A stretch of 64,000 nucleotides of DNA from Spectribacter hydrogenoxidans. Its GTDB lineage: Bacteria; Pseudomonadota; Gammaproteobacteria; Nevskiales; Salinisphaeraceae. Position 1 is the first letter of the stretch. Each line of letters begins with the position of its first letter. Positions 41,578 to 50,740 of this stretch are shown here, piece after piece. The translations under genes and the position numbers were made by a program. Below the pieces are notes generated by a model. That model ran no database searches. It was not told the origin of the DNA and saw only the letters and a program-made list of their open reading frames with translations. The stretch lies in the NCBI RefSeq assembly GCF_031846275.1, contig NZ_JAVRIB010000005.1, positions 174,647 to 238,646 of the forward strand, given 5' to 3'.

Positions 41578-42975
41578 TCAGTCGTCTGCGGACAGCCGCT
41601 TGCGCGCCCGGTCTGACGCCGCCCGCACCTGGGCCGGGGCGGTGCCGCCGATGTGGTCGCGCGCAGCCACCGAACCGTCCAGCGTCAGGACCTGGTAGAC
41701 ATCCTCCTCGATCGCGCCGGAAAAGCCGCGCAACGTGTCCAGTGGCAGATCCGCCAGATCCAGCCCGCCCTCCTGCGCCGCCCGCACCGCCTTGCCCACG
41801 ATTTCATGCGCATCACGGAACGCCACACCCCGACGCACCAGGTAGTCGGCCAGGTCGGTGGCGGTGGCAAAGCCGCGAGCGGCCGCTCGCCGGCAGGCGG
41901 GCGCATCCACCCGGATGTGCGGCATCATGTCGGCATACAGGCCCAGGCAGTCGCGCAGGGTGTCCAGGGTGTCGAACAGCGGCTCCTTGTCCTCCTGGTT
42001 GTCGCGGTTGTAGGCCAGCGGCTGACCCTTCATCAGGGTAAGCACCGCCATCAGGTGGCCGGTCACCCGGCCGGTCTTGCCGCGCACGATTTCCGGCACG
42101 TCGGGATTCTTCTTCTGCGGCATGATCGAGGAACCGGTGCAGTAACGGTCCGGCAGCTCGACGAACCCGAACGCCGGACTGATCCACAGGACCAGTTCCT
42201 CGGCCATGCGCGACAGGTGGGTCATCACCAGCGCGGCGTCGGCCAGGAATTCGATCACGAAATCGCGATCGGAGACCGCGTCCAGCGAGTTCTCGGCGAC
42301 CTCGTCGAATCCCAGCTGCTCGGCCACGAACGGCCGGTCGATCGGGAAGGTGGTGCCGGCCAGGGCCGCACTGCCCAGCGGCAACACGTTGACCCGCCGG
42401 CGGGTATCGGCCAGGCGGGCGCTGTCGCGCGCCAGCATGGCCTCCCAGGCCAGCATGTGGTGACCGAAGGTTACCGGCTGGGCCACCTGCATGTGGGTGA
42501 AGCCGGGCATCACGGTATCGGCCTCGCGTTCGGCCAGATCGATCAGCCCGGCCCGCAGGCGCGCCAGTTCCGCGCGCAGGTCGTCGATTTCCTCGCGCAG
42601 CAGCAGGCGCAGGTCGGTGGCAACCTGGTCGTTGCGGGAACGGCCGGTGTGCAGCTTCTTGCCGGCTTCCCCGATGCGCTCGGTCAGGCGTGCCTCGATG
42701 TTCATGTGCACATCTTCGAGATCGTCGCGCCACTCGAGCTCGCCGCGGTGGATCTCGCCATCGATATCCTGGAGACCGGCCACGATGCGGTCGCGCTCGT
42801 CGTCGGTGAGCACGCCCACCTTCGCCAGCATGGTGGCGTGGGCGATCGAGCCGCGGATGTCGTAGGGCGCCAGGCGGCAATCGAACGACACCGAGGCGGT
42901 GAAACGCTGCACCCGGGCATCCGGGCCTTCGCTGAAGCGTCCGCCCCAGCTCTGGTTGGTGGGCTTGTCGGCCAT
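41578..42975 (-). CDS. argH: Argininosuccinate lyase
   Basis: Last step of arginine synthesis, splitting argininosuccinate into arginine and fumarate. The 465 residues match the family. Motifs: N-terminal SWGGRFSEGPDARVQRFTAS, TGRSRNDQVATDLRL, TPFXH-equivalent GFTHMQVAQPVTFGHHML, and the fumarase-superfamily signature GSSIMPQKKNPDVPE with the catalytic Ser. I start at ATG 42975 (MADKPTNQSWGGRF), since the open frame upstream is not conserved. An extended -10 (TGCTATAAT) lies about 40 nt upstream. It is divergent from algZ, as in Pseudomonas. Confidence 0.97.
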   Translation of the reverse strand: MADKPTNQSWGGRFSEGPDARVQRFTASVSFDCRLAPYDIRGSIAHATMLAKVGVLTDDERDRIVAGLQDIDGEIHRGELEWRDDLEDVHMNIEARLTERIGEAGKKLHTGRSRNDQVATDLRLLLREEIDDLRAELARLRAGLIDLAEREADTVMPGFTHMQVAQPVTFGHHMLAWEAMLARDSARLADTRRRVNVLPLGSAALAGTTFPIDRPFVAEQLGFDEVAENSLDAVSDRDFVIEFLADAALVMTHLSRMAEELVLWISPAFGFVELPDRYCTGSSIMPQKKNPDVPEIVRGKTGRVTGHLMAVLTLMKGQPLAYNRDNQEDKEPLFDTLDTLRDCLGLYADMMPHIRVDAPACRRAAARGFATATDLADYLVRRGVAFRDAHEIVGKAVRAAQEGGLDLADLPLDTLRGFSGAIEEDVYQVLTLDGSVAARDHIGGTAPAQVRAASDRARKRLSADD

Positions 42976-43012
42976 GTTGGCTGCGGTCACCGCCGTTTGC
43001 GAAAGGCCGCGA

Positions 43013-43018
43013 ATTATA
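43013..43018 (-). promoter_or_regulatory. Extended -10 promoter element of argH
   Basis: On the minus strand the sequence reads TGC-TATAAT, a consensus -10 with the extended TGn. Transcription would begin near 43006, about 30 nt before the argH ATG. No -35 match is visible, which is tolerated with an extended -10. Confidence 0.5.
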
Positions 43019-43063
43019 GCAACGCGGCTTGACCCCGGGATCGCCGCGTCGAACACTGCCGGC

Positions 43064-44122
43064 ATGAACCCCACGGCGACGCGCCCCGCCCAGGCATTCC
43101 TGCCGGATTTCTGCGGCACCGGGCGGGTGGTGGATGTGCTGGTGATCTGCCAGCTGGTGGCAGTGGTGCTGGCCCTGTCGGCCTTGCAGACCGCCCGCGG
43201 CTTCTGGTTCTCCCTGTTCCTGATGTCGCTGTATCTGCAGTGGATCGGCATCTTCAGCGTGGCCGCGCTCTGCCTGATTCGTCGGCATCTGGGCCATCTC
43301 GATGCCCGCCTGGTGGCGGGCTTGAGCTACACCGGTCTGCTGGCGGTCACCTTCGCCCTCAGCGAAATCGTGTATCTGGCCGGCCCGCAGACCGGAATCG
43401 CCCCGCTGGTGGCCGACATCAGCCACCAGGATTTCCTGATCCGCAATCTGGGCGTCTGCGCCGTGGTATCCGCCCTGGGCCTGCGCTACTTCTGGCTGCG
43501 CGACGCCTGGCAGCGGCAGGCCGCCGCCGAGGCCGAGGCCCGCTATCAGGCCCTGCAGGCCCGTATCCGCCCGCACTTCCTGTTCAACTGTCTGAACAGC
43601 ATCGCCGCGCTGGTGGCCATGCGCCCGGCCGATGCCGAGCGTGCCATCGAGGACCTGTCCGACATCCTGCGCGCCAGCCTGGCCAACGACGACCGCCCGC
43701 TGGTAACACTGCGCGAGGAACTGGACCTGGTGGACGCCTATACCCGCATCGAGACACTGCGACTGGGGGACCGGCTCGCCCTGGACCACGCCATTGAGGG
43801 CGGGGTCATGGACTGGCCCCTGCCGCCGTTATCCCTGCAACCGCTGGTGGAAAACGCCATCCGCCACGGGGTGGAAAAACTGCCCGCCGGCGGGTGCATC
43901 CGCATCGCCGCCGAACAGGAGGGCGAGCACCTGATCATCAGCGTCACCAACCCCCGGACCGACACCGCTGACGACGGCGGCGGCCTGCACCAGGCCCTGG
44001 CCAACATCGAGCAGCGCCTGACCCTGCGTTACGGCACCCGCGCCAGTCTGCGCACCGCCCGCGGCCCGGACCGGTTCAGCGTGGTGCTGCGGCTGCCGGC
44101 CGGGGAGGATGTCGCGGTATGA
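43064..44122 (+). CDS. algZ: Sensor histidine kinase AlgZ (FimS)-like
   Basis: A 352-residue LytS/AlgZ-type sensor kinase. Four to five membrane helices occupy residues 20-145, then a PF06580 kinase core with the phospho-acceptor His171 in RIRPHFLFNCLNSIAALV and an N-box LSLQPLVENAIRHGVE. The N-terminus is MNPTATRPAQAFLP at ATG 43064. Partner of AlgR encoded immediately downstream with a 4-nt ATGA overlap. In Pseudomonas this pair controls alginate, type IV pili and other surface functions; the targets here are not visible in the window. The position beside argH and the hem genes matches Pseudomonas. Confidence 0.88.
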   Translation: MNPTATRPAQAFLPDFCGTGRVVDVLVICQLVAVVLALSALQTARGFWFSLFLMSLYLQWIGIFSVAALCLIRRHLGHLDARLVAGLSYTGLLAVTFALSEIVYLAGPQTGIAPLVADISHQDFLIRNLGVCAVVSALGLRYFWLRDAWQRQAAAEAEARYQALQARIRPHFLFNCLNSIAALVAMRPADAERAIEDLSDILRASLANDDRPLVTLREELDLVDAYTRIETLRLGDRLALDHAIEGGVMDWPLPPLSLQPLVENAIRHGVEKLPAGGCIRIAAEQEGEHLIISVTNPRTDTADDGGGLHQALANIEQRLTLRYGTRASLRTARGPDRFSVVLRLPAGEDVAV

Positions 44123-44847
44123 AACTGCTGATCGTGGACGACGAACCGCTGGCCCGGCAGCGTCTGGCGCAGATGGTGGCCGAGCTGCCCGGCTGGGAGG
44201 TGATCGGCGAGGTCGCCGACGGGCAGGCGGCGCTGGACGCGGCCGAACACCACCAGCCGGATGTCGTGCTGCTCGATATCCACATGCCCGGCATGGATGG
44301 CCTGCAGGTGGCCCGCATGCTGGCCGAGCAGCCAGTACCGCCGGCAGTTGTCTTCACCACCGCGCACGATCAGCACGCCCTGTCGGCCCACGACACCCGC
44401 CCAGCCGGCTATCTGCTCAAGCCGGTGCGGCGCGACCGGCTGGCGACGGCCCTGATGCGCGCGCGCCAGCCCAGCCGGGCGCAAATGCATTCCGGTACCA
44501 TGCCCGCGGCCGGCGAACGCCGCTACGTACACGGGCAGGAACGTGACGGTGTGGCGCGGGTGCCGGTGGATGACATCGTCTGCTTCATCGCCGAGGACAA
44601 GTACGTCACCGTGCATCATCTGCACGGCCAACTGCTGATCGAGGAATCACTGCGTTCGCTGGAGGGCACGCTGGGACCCGGCTTCATCCGGGTGCATCGC
44701 AAGGCGCTGGCCGCACGGGACCACATCCAGGCCCTTCGCCGTGGCCCCGAGGGTCCGGAACTGCTGCTGCGACACCTGGAAATTCCGGTCCCGGTCAGCC
44801 GTCGCCGGCTGGGCGACGTCAGGCAACTGCTGGAACAGGATCAATGA
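44119..44847 (+). CDS. algR: LytTR response regulator AlgR
   Basis: A 242-residue response regulator. The receiver domain (1-120) has the acidic pair DDE at 7-9, phospho-acceptor Asp53 (VVLLDIHMPG), the switch Thr in VVFTTAHDQ and Lys106-region YLLKPV. The C-terminal LytTR DNA-binding domain (about 135-238) includes DDIVCFIAEDKYVTVHH and FIRVHRKALAARDHI. Cognate kinase AlgZ precedes it with overlapping stop/start, and its own stop overlaps the start of hemC (ATGA), so the regulator is translationally linked to haem synthesis genes. Confidence 0.92.
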   Translation: MKLLIVDDEPLARQRLAQMVAELPGWEVIGEVADGQAALDAAEHHQPDVVLLDIHMPGMDGLQVARMLAEQPVPPAVVFTTAHDQHALSAHDTRPAGYLLKPVRRDRLATALMRARQPSRAQMHSGTMPAAGERRYVHGQERDGVARVPVDDIVCFIAEDKYVTVHHLHGQLLIEESLRSLEGTLGPGFIRVHRKALAARDHIQALRRGPEGPELLLRHLEIPVPVSRRRLGDVRQLLEQDQ

Positions 44848-45773
44848 CCGACACCCCGACCGCGCGTCTGCGCATTGCCACCCGCAAGAGCGAACTCGCC
44901 ATGTGGCAGGCCCGCGACGTACAGCAACGGCTGCAGGCCGCACACCCCGCGATGACCATTTCGCTGGTGCCGCTTTCCACTCGCGGCGACCGCATCACCG
45001 ACAGGCCGCTGGCGGCGATCGGCGGCAAGGGCCTGTTCCTCAAGGAACTGGAACAGGCGCTACTGACCGGCGAAGCCGACATCGCCGTGCACTCGATGAA
45101 GGATGTCCCGGCGGAACTGGAACCCGAATTCGACCTGCCGGTGGTGCTGGCCGGCGGCAGCCCGTTCGATGCATTCGTATCCAACCGTTTCGACAGCCCT
45201 GCCGACCTGCCGGCCGGCGCCCGCCTGGGCACCTCCAGCCTGCGCCGGGCGGCACAGCTCAAGCACCACCGGCCGGATCTGGATGTGGCCAGCCTGCGCG
45301 GCAATGTCGGCACCCGACTGGGCAAGCTCGACGCCGGCGAGTTCGACGCCATCGTGCTGGCCTGTGCCGGCCTCGAACGACTGGGCATGGCCGACCGCAT
45401 CCGCCAGCAGATGCCGCCGGAGGTCTGCCTGCCGGCCATCGGCCAGGGCGTGATGGGCATCGAGATCCGCGCCGGCGACTTGGTCGCCGCCGAGGCCATC
45501 GCCGCCCTCAACGACGTGGACACCCATGTCCGGGTGACCGCCGAACGGGCGGTCAACGCCCGCCTGGCGGGCAGCTGCCATCTGCCGATCGCAGCCTTCG
45601 CCGAGCTTGAAGCCGGCCAGCTGCGGCTGCGGGCCTGCGTCGGCGCCCCCGACGGCAGCCAGCTGGTGGCCGACGAAACCACCGGCCCCACCGACCAGGC
45701 CGCGGCCCTGGGCACGGCCCTGGCCGAACGGCTGCTGGCGGCCGGGGCCGACCGGATTCTCGCCGCGCTGTGA
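44844..45773 (+). CDS. hemC: Porphobilinogen deaminase HemC
   Basis: Hydroxymethylbilane synthase, which polymerises four porphobilinogens. The 309 residues include RIATRKSELAMWQA, catalytic Asp87 in HSMKDVPAE, the substrate-binding arginines in GTSSLRRAAQL and RGNVGTRL, and the dipyrromethane cofactor Cys245 in LAGSCHLPIAA. All are intact. Start and stop both overlap neighbouring genes (algR and hemD), so the gene is part of a coupled chain. Confidence 0.97.
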   Translation: MTDTPTARLRIATRKSELAMWQARDVQQRLQAAHPAMTISLVPLSTRGDRITDRPLAAIGGKGLFLKELEQALLTGEADIAVHSMKDVPAELEPEFDLPVVLAGGSPFDAFVSNRFDSPADLPAGARLGTSSLRRAAQLKHHRPDLDVASLRGNVGTRLGKLDAGEFDAIVLACAGLERLGMADRIRQQMPPEVCLPAIGQGVMGIEIRAGDLVAAEAIAALNDVDTHVRVTAERAVNARLAGSCHLPIAAFAELEAGQLRLRACVGAPDGSQLVADETTGPTDQAAALGTALAERLLAAGADRILAAL

Positions 45774-46552
45774 ATCGGCTGTCCGGCCTGCGCGTGTGGG
45801 TCACCCGCCCGGTCGCCCAGGCCGAGGCGTTGTGCGAAGCGATCGAGGCCGCCGGCGGTCACGCCCTGCGCCAGGCCCTGCTGGCGATCGAACCACCCAC
45901 CGACCCGGTCCGGGCTGACCGGGACCTGACCAGCGCCGCCGAAGCAGAGGACCTGATCTTCACCAGCGCCAACGCGGTGGCCGGGGCGTGGCACATTCAG
46001 CCGGATTTCCGGCCCACCGGTGCGCTGACCGCGGTGGGCGCCGCCACCGCCGCGGCGCTGCGCCACGCCGCCCGGCGCGAGGTGCTTGCCCCGGCCGCGG
46101 ATACCACCAGCGAGGGCCTGCTCGCCCTGCCCCGCTTCGCCCAGCCAACCGGCCAACGCGTGGCCATCATCGGCGGCGAAGGCGGCAGGCAAACGCTGGC
46201 GGACACACTTGCGCAGCGCGGCGCCGAGGTGAGTAAGGTGGCCGTCTACCGCCGGCAGCCGGTTACGCCATCGCGGCCGCGGCTGCAGGCGCTGGTGGCA
46301 GAAGCCGATGTCATCGTCGTCACCAGCGGCGAGGCGCTGGCGCATCTCGCTGCCATCACGCCGCCCGCACTATGGCCGGACCTGCGCGGGCGTCAACTGG
46401 TGGTGCCGAGTGAGCGTGTGTTAAAACGGGCTCAAGATCTGGGTTTCAACACCATGCCGCTGCGGCCGCCGCGCATGGACGACGCCGCCATTCTGGAGAC
46501 GCTTGCGCGCTGCCCGGCCGCAGGCCACGGAATCGGCCGGGGGAGCGCATAA
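45770..46552 (+). CDS. hemD: Uroporphyrinogen-III synthase HemD
   Basis: Closes and inverts ring D of hydroxymethylbilane to uroporphyrinogen III. The 260 residues show the poorly conserved HemD pattern: GLRVWVTRPVAQAEALCEAI, FTSANAV, TAVGAATAAALRHA, VAIIGGEGGRQTLADTL, EVSKVAVYRR and VVTSGEALAHL, and a C-terminal PSERVLKRAQDLGF. The start is GTG 45770 inside the hemC stop (GTGA). Identification rests on both motifs and the position between hemC and hemX. Confidence 0.93.
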   Translation: MNRLSGLRVWVTRPVAQAEALCEAIEAAGGHALRQALLAIEPPTDPVRADRDLTSAAEAEDLIFTSANAVAGAWHIQPDFRPTGALTAVGAATAAALRHAARREVLAPAADTTSEGLLALPRFAQPTGQRVAIIGGEGGRQTLADTLAQRGAEVSKVAVYRRQPVTPSRPRLQALVAEADVIVVTSGEALAHLAAITPPALWPDLRGRQLVVPSERVLKRAQDLGFNTMPLRPPRMDDAAILETLARCPAAGHGIGRGSA

Positions 46553-46556
46553 ACAC

Positions 46557-47765
46557 ATGACCGAGTCCCAACGACCGGACGAACCGGCCCGCGAGGCCGA
46601 AACAGCCGACGTCGAGCCGGCCGAGACCACGGACGACACCGCCGAGACCGGGGCAGCGGAAACCACCGCAGCGCCGGCGACCGGGAAACCGCGCCGCGGC
46701 GGCCGGGCCGCCGCGGTACTGGCCGTGCTCGCCCTGCTGCTGGCCCTGGCTGCCGCCGGCGGCGTGGCCGGACTGGCTTGGCTGGGCCAGCAACGGGCCG
46801 ACGAACTCGACGACCGAATGGCCACGGTGGAACAGAGCCTGGAAACCACCGTGCAGGACGATCTGATGCCGCGCCTGCGGCAGTTGGAATCGTCACTCGA
46901 GGACACCACCGGCTCGGTAAGCTCGCAGAGCGACGACATCGCCGAACTACAGCAGGGCCTGGACGACACCCGGGTACAGATGGGTGAGTTGATCGAGCGC
47001 ATCGAGGGCGGCACGCGGCGCTGGAAACTGCTGGAAATCGAGAGCCTGCTGGCGGCCGCCAACGAGCGCCTGCTGCTGCATCGCGACGCCGCCGGCGCCC
47101 GCCGTGCGCTGGAGCTGGCCAGCCGTCATATCGGCAATCTCGGCGATCCACGGCTGTTCGATATCCGCGAACAGGTGGTGGATGAAATCGCCGCGCTCAA
47201 TGCGCTGCCCGATCCGGATATCGAGGGCATGGCACTGACGCTGTCCAGCCTGGTCGAGCAGGTGCCGGACCTGGTCCTGAAATCCGAAGTGCCGCAGAAC
47301 TACGAGGCCGAGGGCCCCGGCCCCGACGCCCTGATCGACGCCCCCGGCTGGCAGCACTTCGTGGATTCCCTGGGCACCGCGCTGGAGGGGATGTTCACCA
47401 TCCGCCGCAGCGACGAGCCGCATCAGCCACTGATGCCGCCCGACGAGGCTTATTTCCTCCACCAGAACCTGACGCTGAAGCTGCAGTCCGCGCGGCTGGC
47501 CCTGTTGCAGCGCCAGGGCGAGGTGTACCGCCAGAATCTGGACAGTGCCCGCAAGTGGCTGCAGACCTATTTCGACACCGACGCCGCCGGCGTCGCTGGC
47601 GCGCTGGAACAGCTCAACGGCATCAGCAAGGCCGGTATCGACTGGCAGGCACCCGACATCAGCGCCAGCCTGGTGGCCATGCGCGCCTTCCTGCGCGAAC
47701 AGGCCCAGAAGCGGCTGAGCGGCAACCCGGACCCGAACGCGTCCGGCAACAACGGCAACGAATAA
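46557..47765 (+). CDS. hemX: HemX-domain membrane protein
   Basis: A 402-residue protein with an acidic, Thr/Ala-rich cytoplasmic N-terminus, one transmembrane helix at about residues 50-75 (AAAVLAVLALLLALAAAGGV), a predicted coiled coil (80-150) and a helical periplasmic domain with RWKLLEIESLLAAANERLLL and WQHFVDSLG, the HemX signature. Despite the frequent annotation as uroporphyrinogen-III methyltransferase, no methyltransferase domain is present. ATG 46557 is 4 nt after hemD; hemY follows without a gap. The exact role is unsettled in the family; it is thought to help organise the pathway. Confidence 0.9.
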   Translation: MTESQRPDEPAREAETADVEPAETTDDTAETGAAETTAAPATGKPRRGGRAAAVLAVLALLLALAAAGGVAGLAWLGQQRADELDDRMATVEQSLETTVQDDLMPRLRQLESSLEDTTGSVSSQSDDIAELQQGLDDTRVQMGELIERIEGGTRRWKLLEIESLLAAANERLLLHRDAAGARRALELASRHIGNLGDPRLFDIREQVVDEIAALNALPDPDIEGMALTLSSLVEQVPDLVLKSEVPQNYEAEGPGPDALIDAPGWQHFVDSLGTALEGMFTIRRSDEPHQPLMPPDEAYFLHQNLTLKLQSARLALLQRQGEVYRQNLDSARKWLQTYFDTDAAGVAGALEQLNGISKAGIDWQAPDISASLVAMRAFLREQAQKRLSGNPDPNASGNNGNE

Positions 47766-48953
47766 ATGCGACGCCTGCTGCTGTTCTTCTTCATCTTCCT
47801 GGTTGCCGGCGTCGGACTGGCGCTGGTCTTCCGCGAGCACAACGGTTACGTGCAGATCGCCTACGCGGACTGGCGCCTGGAAACCTCCCTGTTCTTCTTT
47901 CTGGCCGTGCTGGTGGCAGGCATGTACACCGCACTGCTGCTGTGGCGGCTGGCGGTAACCGGCGCCCTGCTGCCCCGCAACCTGCGCGAGTTGCTGGCCC
48001 GGCGCGGCGAACGCAAGGCACGCAAGTCGTTATATCAGGGGTTGCTCAAGCTGTTCGAGGGCCGCTGGGTGGACGCCGAGAACGAACTCGCGAAACTGGC
48101 CGAGCGCCAGGACAACCCCATCCTCAACTACCTCGGCGCGGCCCGTTGTGCCCAGCATCTGCAGGCACCCGACCGACGCGACCGCTACCTGGAGCAGGCC
48201 GCCGCCCGGCGGGGCAGCTCGGAGCTGGCCATCCTGCTGACCCAGGCCGAGTTGCAGATGGAACAGGGCCAGGACGCCGAAGCCCTGGCCACGCTGACCC
48301 GGCTGCGGGAGATCGAACCCACCCACGGTCACGGCCTGGTCCTGCTCGCCCGCCTGAGCGAACGTATGGGTGACTGGGCGCAGCTGCGCGAACTGCTGCC
48401 CGTGCTGCGCAAGCAGCACCTGCTCTCCGACCAGACGCGCAAGAATCTGGCGGTCAGGGCCTGGAGCGATCTGCTGCGCCAGACCGACGCCAATGCCGAC
48501 ACCCTGCCGGAAACCTGGAAACAGGTGCCGCGCGAGCTGCGGCGCAACCCTGCAGTGCAGGTGGTGTACGTGCACAAGCTTATCGAGGCCGGCGCGCCGG
48601 TAGCAGCCGCCGACCTGATCCGGGCCACTCTGCGCACCCAGTGGGACGCCGGCCTGGCGCTGGCGTTCGGCGATATCGCCAGCGATAACCGCACCGCCCA
48701 GCTGGCCACGGTGGAGGCCTGGCTCAAGCAGTACGGCGACGAACCGGAACTGCTGCTGGTGGCCGGCCGCCTGTGCCTGCGCAACCGGCTCTGGGGTCGG
48801 GCGCGCAGCTATCTGGAAAGCAGCCTGCGCGGGGCCAACCGGCCGTCAGCGTTGCTGGAACTCGGCCGGCTGTTCGAGGAAATCGACCAGGACGAGGAAG
48901 CCCGCCAGGCATTCCGCCAGGGGCTGGAAGCCGTACTGGGCAGCACCCGCTAG
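47766..48953 (+). CDS. hemY: HemY, TPR membrane protein of the haem operon
   Basis: A 395-residue protein with two N-terminal transmembrane helices (LLLFFFIFLVAGVGLALVF; FFFLAVLVAGMYTALLLWRL) followed by TPR-like repeats. RREHNGYVQI-like VFREHNGYVQIAYADWRLET is the gammaproteobacterial HemY_N signature. This is the scaffold HemY, not the protoporphyrinogen oxidase of the same name. Its start follows the hemX stop with no spacer. It probably coordinates enzymes of late haem synthesis at the membrane. Confidence 0.92.
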   Translation: MRRLLLFFFIFLVAGVGLALVFREHNGYVQIAYADWRLETSLFFFLAVLVAGMYTALLLWRLAVTGALLPRNLRELLARRGERKARKSLYQGLLKLFEGRWVDAENELAKLAERQDNPILNYLGAARCAQHLQAPDRRDRYLEQAAARRGSSELAILLTQAELQMEQGQDAEALATLTRLREIEPTHGHGLVLLARLSERMGDWAQLRELLPVLRKQHLLSDQTRKNLAVRAWSDLLRQTDANADTLPETWKQVPRELRRNPAVQVVYVHKLIEAGAPVAAADLIRATLRTQWDAGLALAFGDIASDNRTAQLATVEAWLKQYGDEPELLLVAGRLCLRNRLWGRARSYLESSLRGANRPSALLELGRLFEEIDQDEEARQAFRQGLEAVLGSTR

Positions 48954-48958
48954 TCGCC

Positions 48959-49813
48959 GTGACCCGTGCCGTGATCATCGGCTGCGGCAACACCGGGCAG
49001 CGGGTCGCCAGGCTGGCTGCGGCCCGCCGCTGGCAGGTCACCGGCATAGTGCGCAGCACCGACAGTGCCGATCATCTTGCCAGCGCCGGTATCGCAGCAC
49101 AGGCGCTTGATCTCGACCAGCCCGATCCCGATCTGCCCGACGCCGATATCCTGTTCCACTTCGCCCCGCCGCCACGAACCGGCGACGATGACCCGAGGCT
49201 AGCCGCCGTCCTGACCGCCTACACCGAGCGGCCACCCCGGCGAGTGGTCTACATCGGCACCAGCGGCGTGTACGGCGACTGCGGGGGCGACTGGGTAACC
49301 GAGGACCGGCCGATCAACCCCCAGACCGACCGCGCCCGACGTCGCGCCGCCGCCGAAGCCCGGCTGTCCGGGTGGCCGGGCCCGGTGGCCATTCTCCGTG
49401 CCCCCGGCATCTACGGGCCGGGCCGGCTGCCGGTGGAACGGGTACGCCGCGGCGAACCGGTGCTGGCGGATGCGGACAGCCCCTGGACCAACCGCATCCA
49501 CATCGATGATCTGGCCTCAGCCGCCATGGCCGCCGCCGAACGGGGTCCGGACCGCGCCATCTACAATGCCACCGACGGCCAGCCGACCCCAATGGGTGCC
49601 GCGTACCGGGCCATCGCCCAGCGCCTGGGCCTGCCGGCCCCGCCCACCATCAGCCGTGCCGATGCGGAACGCGACTGGAGCGACATGCGCCTGTCGTTCC
49701 TGCGCGAATCCCGCCGCCTGGACAACCGCCGCCTGCGCGAGCAGCTCGGTCTGACGCTGCAATACCCGGACCTGGTGGCCGGGCTGGACGCGAGCCTGTC
49801 CCCGGACGACTGA
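48959..49813 (+). CDS. NAD(P)-dependent epimerase/SDR (YeeZ-like)
   Basis: A 284-residue extended short-chain dehydrogenase. The nucleotide-binding motif is VIIGCGNTGQRVARLAAAR, the active site region is YIGTSGVYGDCGGDWVTE and RAPGIYGPGRLP, and IHIDDLASA is typical of epimerases. The usual YxxxK is replaced by a RRAAAEARL stretch, as in YeeZ-type proteins. GTG 48959 lies 5 nt after hemY, so it is the last gene of the algZR-hem operon. The substrate is unknown. Confidence 0.8.
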   Translation: MTRAVIIGCGNTGQRVARLAAARRWQVTGIVRSTDSADHLASAGIAAQALDLDQPDPDLPDADILFHFAPPPRTGDDDPRLAAVLTAYTERPPRRVVYIGTSGVYGDCGGDWVTEDRPINPQTDRARRRAAAEARLSGWPGPVAILRAPGIYGPGRLPVERVRRGEPVLADADSPWTNRIHIDDLASAAMAAAERGPDRAIYNATDGQPTPMGAAYRAIAQRLGLPAPPTISRADAERDWSDMRLSFLRESRRLDNRRLREQLGLTLQYPDLVAGLDASLSPDD

Positions 49814-49884
49814 GGCGTCGCCCCCGCAATCGAATCCCACGGCGGCCGGTCGCTTACCTGGATTCGACAAACCTCAGGCGACCC

Positions 49885-50490
49885 ATGCAACTACTTCTCG
49901 CAGCCCAGCACCTGCTGGACAAGACCCGTGCGCTCGACTTCCTGGCGCCGCTGGCCCTGCGCCTTTACCTGGCACCGGTGTTCTGGCTGGCGGGGATGAA
50001 CAAGGTGAACAACTTCGACAACACGGTTAACTGGTTCGGCAACCTCGAGTGGGGGCTGGGCCTGCCGTTTCCCTGGCTGATGGCATTTCTCGCCACCGCT
50101 ACGGAAGTGATCGGCGCCATTACCCTGTTGATCGGGCTAGCCGTGCGCTGGCTGGCGATTCCGCTGATGGTAACCATGCTGGTCGCCGCCTTCGCGGTGC
50201 ACTGGGAACACGGCTGGCAGACCATCGCCGACCCGATGTTCTGCCTGTTCAACTGCGAGGATGCGCAGCAGGCCGCCAAACGCGCCGAGCAGGGCCGTGC
50301 CATCCTCAAGGAGCATGGCAACTACGACTGGCTGACCGAACAGGGCAAGTTCGTGATCCTCAACAACGGCATCCAGATGGCGGCCACCTACTTCATCATG
50401 CTGCTGAGCCTGTTCTTCACCGGGGCCGGGCGCTATCTCAGCGTCGACTACTGGGCGGCACGCGGGGCCGCTGGCCGCCAAGCCGTCTGA
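49885..50490 (+). CDS. DoxX/HvfX-like membrane protein
   Basis: A 201-residue protein with four transmembrane helices of the DoxX family (LALRLYLAPVFWLAGMNKVN; PWLMAFLATATEVIGAITLL; RWLAIPLMVTMLVAAFAVHW; MAATYFIMLLSLFFTGAGRY). A roughly 60-residue insert with FCLFNCEDAQQAAKRAEQ between helices 3 and 4 is typical of HvfX-type members. These are linked to redox or metal stress. It is a separate unit 71 nt after the SDR gene. Confidence 0.82.
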   Translation: MQLLLAAQHLLDKTRALDFLAPLALRLYLAPVFWLAGMNKVNNFDNTVNWFGNLEWGLGLPFPWLMAFLATATEVIGAITLLIGLAVRWLAIPLMVTMLVAAFAVHWEHGWQTIADPMFCLFNCEDAQQAAKRAEQGRAILKEHGNYDWLTEQGKFVILNNGIQMAATYFIMLLSLFFTGAGRYLSVDYWAARGAAGRQAV

Positions 50491-50740
50491 GAGAACCGCC
50501 CGAGAATACGGACGGAAGAGGGATCCGCAGATTACGCAGATTTCACCGATTCAGAAGTAATGGGTCGGCTATCACGCCGGCCAGGCCACCGTACTGGCCG
50601 AGAGCTGGCAGCCACTCGACGCGCTCAAGCCCCGGCTGCACCGCTGGAAGAAATCGCTCCGCGATACCTGAGCGGGCCGGTGACAGCCGGGCTGGCTGCA
50701 CCACCGGCCCGCCACCGTGTTGGCCCAGCGGTCCTTCTGA
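50491..50740. repeat. Intergenic region with GCAGATT repeats and a gene-tail remnant
   Basis: GCAGATT occurs at 50527-50533 and 50536-50542, with a variant CACCGATT at 50544-50551, a 9-nt period. Similar GATTACGCAGATT strings are scattered in many gammaproteobacterial intergenic regions. Just downstream the plus frame reads GYHAGQATVLAESWQPLDAL then KPRLHRWKKSLRDT and a stop, which looks like a lost gene's tail that I cannot name. Confidence 0.4.

Noticed and set aside
46557..47765. HemX as uroporphyrinogen-III C-methyltransferase
   Set aside because: No SAM-binding methyltransferase domain is present; only the membrane anchor, coiled coil and HemX domain.
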